From IMG/VR virus record IMGVR_UViG_3300034061_002572, positions 1 to 64,000 of that record: a stretch of DNA of 64,000 nucleotides; one strand, given 5' to 3'. Numbering within the stretch: position 1 is the first letter of the stretch; each line of letters starts with the position of its first letter. Source of the stretch: a virus. The position numbers and the translations under genes were made by a program. Below, piece by piece: positions 63,236 to 64,000 of the stretch. The notes beneath the pieces are model-generated. The model saw nothing but the letters and a program-made list of their open reading frames with translations. It was not told the DNA's origin and searched no databases.

Positions 63236-63813
63236 AAGTCAAATTCATTATATGTAGTCAAAGACTTTTTAGTCTCATACTCAGCTCTATTTTTATAGTA
63301 ACCTTTACTATATGTTGTATTTAATTTTTTTGTAGAATCTATAGCAACATACATATTCCAATTTTCTGCATATGACTTTGCTACACTTCTTTTAAATTCT
63401 CTGCATGCTACAAAACTCCAAAATTCTCTATTCTTTATTTTGTGTTTTGGAGCAAAATTGGTAAAAAAGATTTTGGCCAGTTTACCATCTGTGTCAAAAT
63501 TATTATTAGTAACAGTTACTCCATACTTTAGTGACTTTGCAAAATCAACATTTCTTTTTTTACTTTGCTCGCAACTTCCTATAAATAACCAACCTATTTG
63601 ATCAGGTAATTGAATCCCATCTCTGTTGTCAATTACATTCTGATACACTGCTGTATTAAAGGTTTTTATAATAGTCTTTATCACAGCTTTATCCAGGTTT
63701 TTATATTCTGGATAACTTAATTTAAATTTATCAAAGAACTCTTGATTTAAAATACTGTGTACTTCAGGCCTAAATCTAGGTGCTTTTACGTCTGGTTTTT
63801 TAAATTCCTTCAT
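63232..63813 (-). CDS. Connector-region structural protein candidate, 193 aa
   Basis: Basic, mixed alpha/beta protein beginning MKEFKKPDVKAPRFRPEVHS. A segment DNRDGIQLPDQIGWLFIGSC near residues 60-80 is beta-like, and WSFVACREFKRSVAKSY near 128-144 is a basic helix. The C-terminus (STTYSKGYYKNRAEYETKKS-like) is Tyr/Lys-rich and could lie on DNA or in a ring. No catalytic motif. First gene of the late transcription unit as far as the window shows, 30 bases downstream of a TACATTTG box. Likely a ring or adaptor next to the portal, judged from the gene order; function unproven. Confidence 0.65.
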   Translation of the reverse strand: MKEFKKPDVKAPRFRPEVHSILNQEFFDKFKLSYPEYKNLDKAVIKTIIKTFNTAVYQNVIDNRDGIQLPDQIGWLFIGSCEQSKKRNVDFAKSLKYGVTVTNNNFDTDGKLAKIFFTNFAPKHKIKNREFWSFVACREFKRSVAKSYAENWNMYVAIDSTKKLNTTYSKGYYKNRAEYETKKSLTTYNEFDL

Positions 63814-63842
63814 ATTAATATACTAAAAATAAATGACTTTAA

Positions 63843-63850
63843 CAAATGTA
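63843..63850 (-). promoter_or_regulatory. Candidate promoter (-7 box) of the late minus-strand unit
   Basis: Read leftwards, TACATTTG matches the Bacteroidetes -7 consensus TAnnTTTG and is followed by TTAAAG. A CTTG element lies 20 bases upstream, inside the terminator stem, one base off the -33 TTTG. Start codon at 63813 gives a leader of roughly 25-30 bases. The same TTA(C/A)ATTTGTTAAA core occurs before the lone minus-strand gene at 1,861. Confidence 0.5.
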
Positions 63851-63853
63851 AGT

Positions 63854-63882
63854 AAAAAACAAAACCCCCACAAGTGTGAGGG
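63854..63882 (-). terminator. Intrinsic terminator of the preceding minus-strand gene
   Basis: Read leftwards: CCCTCACA, CT, TGTGGGGG stem (63882-63865) with one T-G pair and a tight loop, then TTTTGTTTTTT (63864-63854). It stops transcription coming from the right and sits directly before the promoter candidate of the connector genes. Confidence 0.8.
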
Positions 63883-63939
63883 CTTTGCTGTTGTTGTCAC
63901 AGAAACCAACAAACCTGCAACATTTTTTTGTATTTTAAT

Positions 63940-64000
63940 TTAAGCTGGAACTTCATAAAGCTTTCCCCATGTTTCAATTGAAGCTATAACAAGTGTATTA
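63940..64000 (-). CDS. C-terminal end of an unidentified gene (starts right of the window)
   Basis: Reading leftwards from the window edge, a frame is open for 19 codons (ending ETWGKLYEVPA) to TAA at 63942-63940. A terminator follows 58 bases later. By position in crAss-like genomes it would be a capsid-region or portal-proximal gene, but the fragment is too short to identify. Confidence 0.5.
   Translation of the reverse strand, partial: NTLVIASIETWGKLYEVPA

Noticed and set aside
1-64000. tRNA genes, CRISPR arrays, reverse transcriptase/diversity-generating cassettes, introns or inteins
   Set aside because: No cloverleaf, regular spaced repeats, reverse-transcriptase motifs or interrupted conserved genes were seen. 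Helicase, polymerase and primase are uninterrupted.

Overview
The window looks like about two thirds of a crAss-like phage genome (order Crassvirales), a virus of Bacteroidota. Four things point there: a giant minus-strand gene carrying the DFDVD metal-binding motif of the crAss-like virion RNA polymerase; a chain of very large virion-cargo genes behind a tail module; the replication set Ung, SF4 helicase, Sak4-like ATPase, SSB-like protein, DnaG-like primase and family B DNA polymerase; and A-rich leaders with Bacteroidetes-style promoter boxes. All three stop codons are used normally, so the standard bacterial code applies here. No tRNA, rRNA, CRISPR array, insertion sequence, integrase, terminase, portal, major capsid or lysis gene is visible. 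Capsid and packaging genes presumably lie beyond the right edge.

Left arm (1-19,208), plus strand, early/replication. 1-1,542: small unknown genes. 1,529-1,843: one isolated minus-strand gene. 1,876-6,347: ung, two small unknowns, an SF4 helicase, an unknown, a Sak4-like ATPase and an SSB-like protein. 6,407-11,844: primase, a GIY-YIG-like nuclease, DUF6878-like and DUF6915-like genes, two unknowns, a metallopeptidase/VWA protein and a MoxR-type AAA+ ATPase. 11,941-15,291: an acidic-tailed protein, a PD-(D/E)XK nuclease and two unknowns. 15,384-18,525: DNA polymerase B and a DUF932-like protein. 18,610-19,177: a MazG-like pyrophosphohydrolase and a 50-residue protein. GC-rich hairpins with U tracts separate these blocks.

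Right arm (19,209-64,000), minus strand, late/virion. Transcription runs right to left: the end of an upstream gene, a terminator, a promoter candidate, three connector/tail proteins (193, 220 and 347 aa), a 1,799-aa tail protein, then the cargo series of 807 (zincin), 1,257, 773, 1,133, 2,091 (PD-(D/E)XK nuclease), 4,115 (zincin, virion RNA polymerase, nucleotidyltransferase-like segment) and 2,028 aa (zincin, LysM, membrane segment). It ends with a 46-residue basic protein at 19,209-19,349. The arms converge at about 19.2 kb.

Inferred working model: the tail delivers the giant proteins into the host; the injected polymerase transcribes early genes; the left-arm proteins replicate and recombine the genome; the right arm is then expressed as one very long unit. 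The most interesting points are the unusually large RNA polymerase fusion, three zincin motifs and a nuclease within the presumed injected proteins, double-glycine modules shared by those proteins, and early terminators that leave almost no room for a promoter before the next gene.
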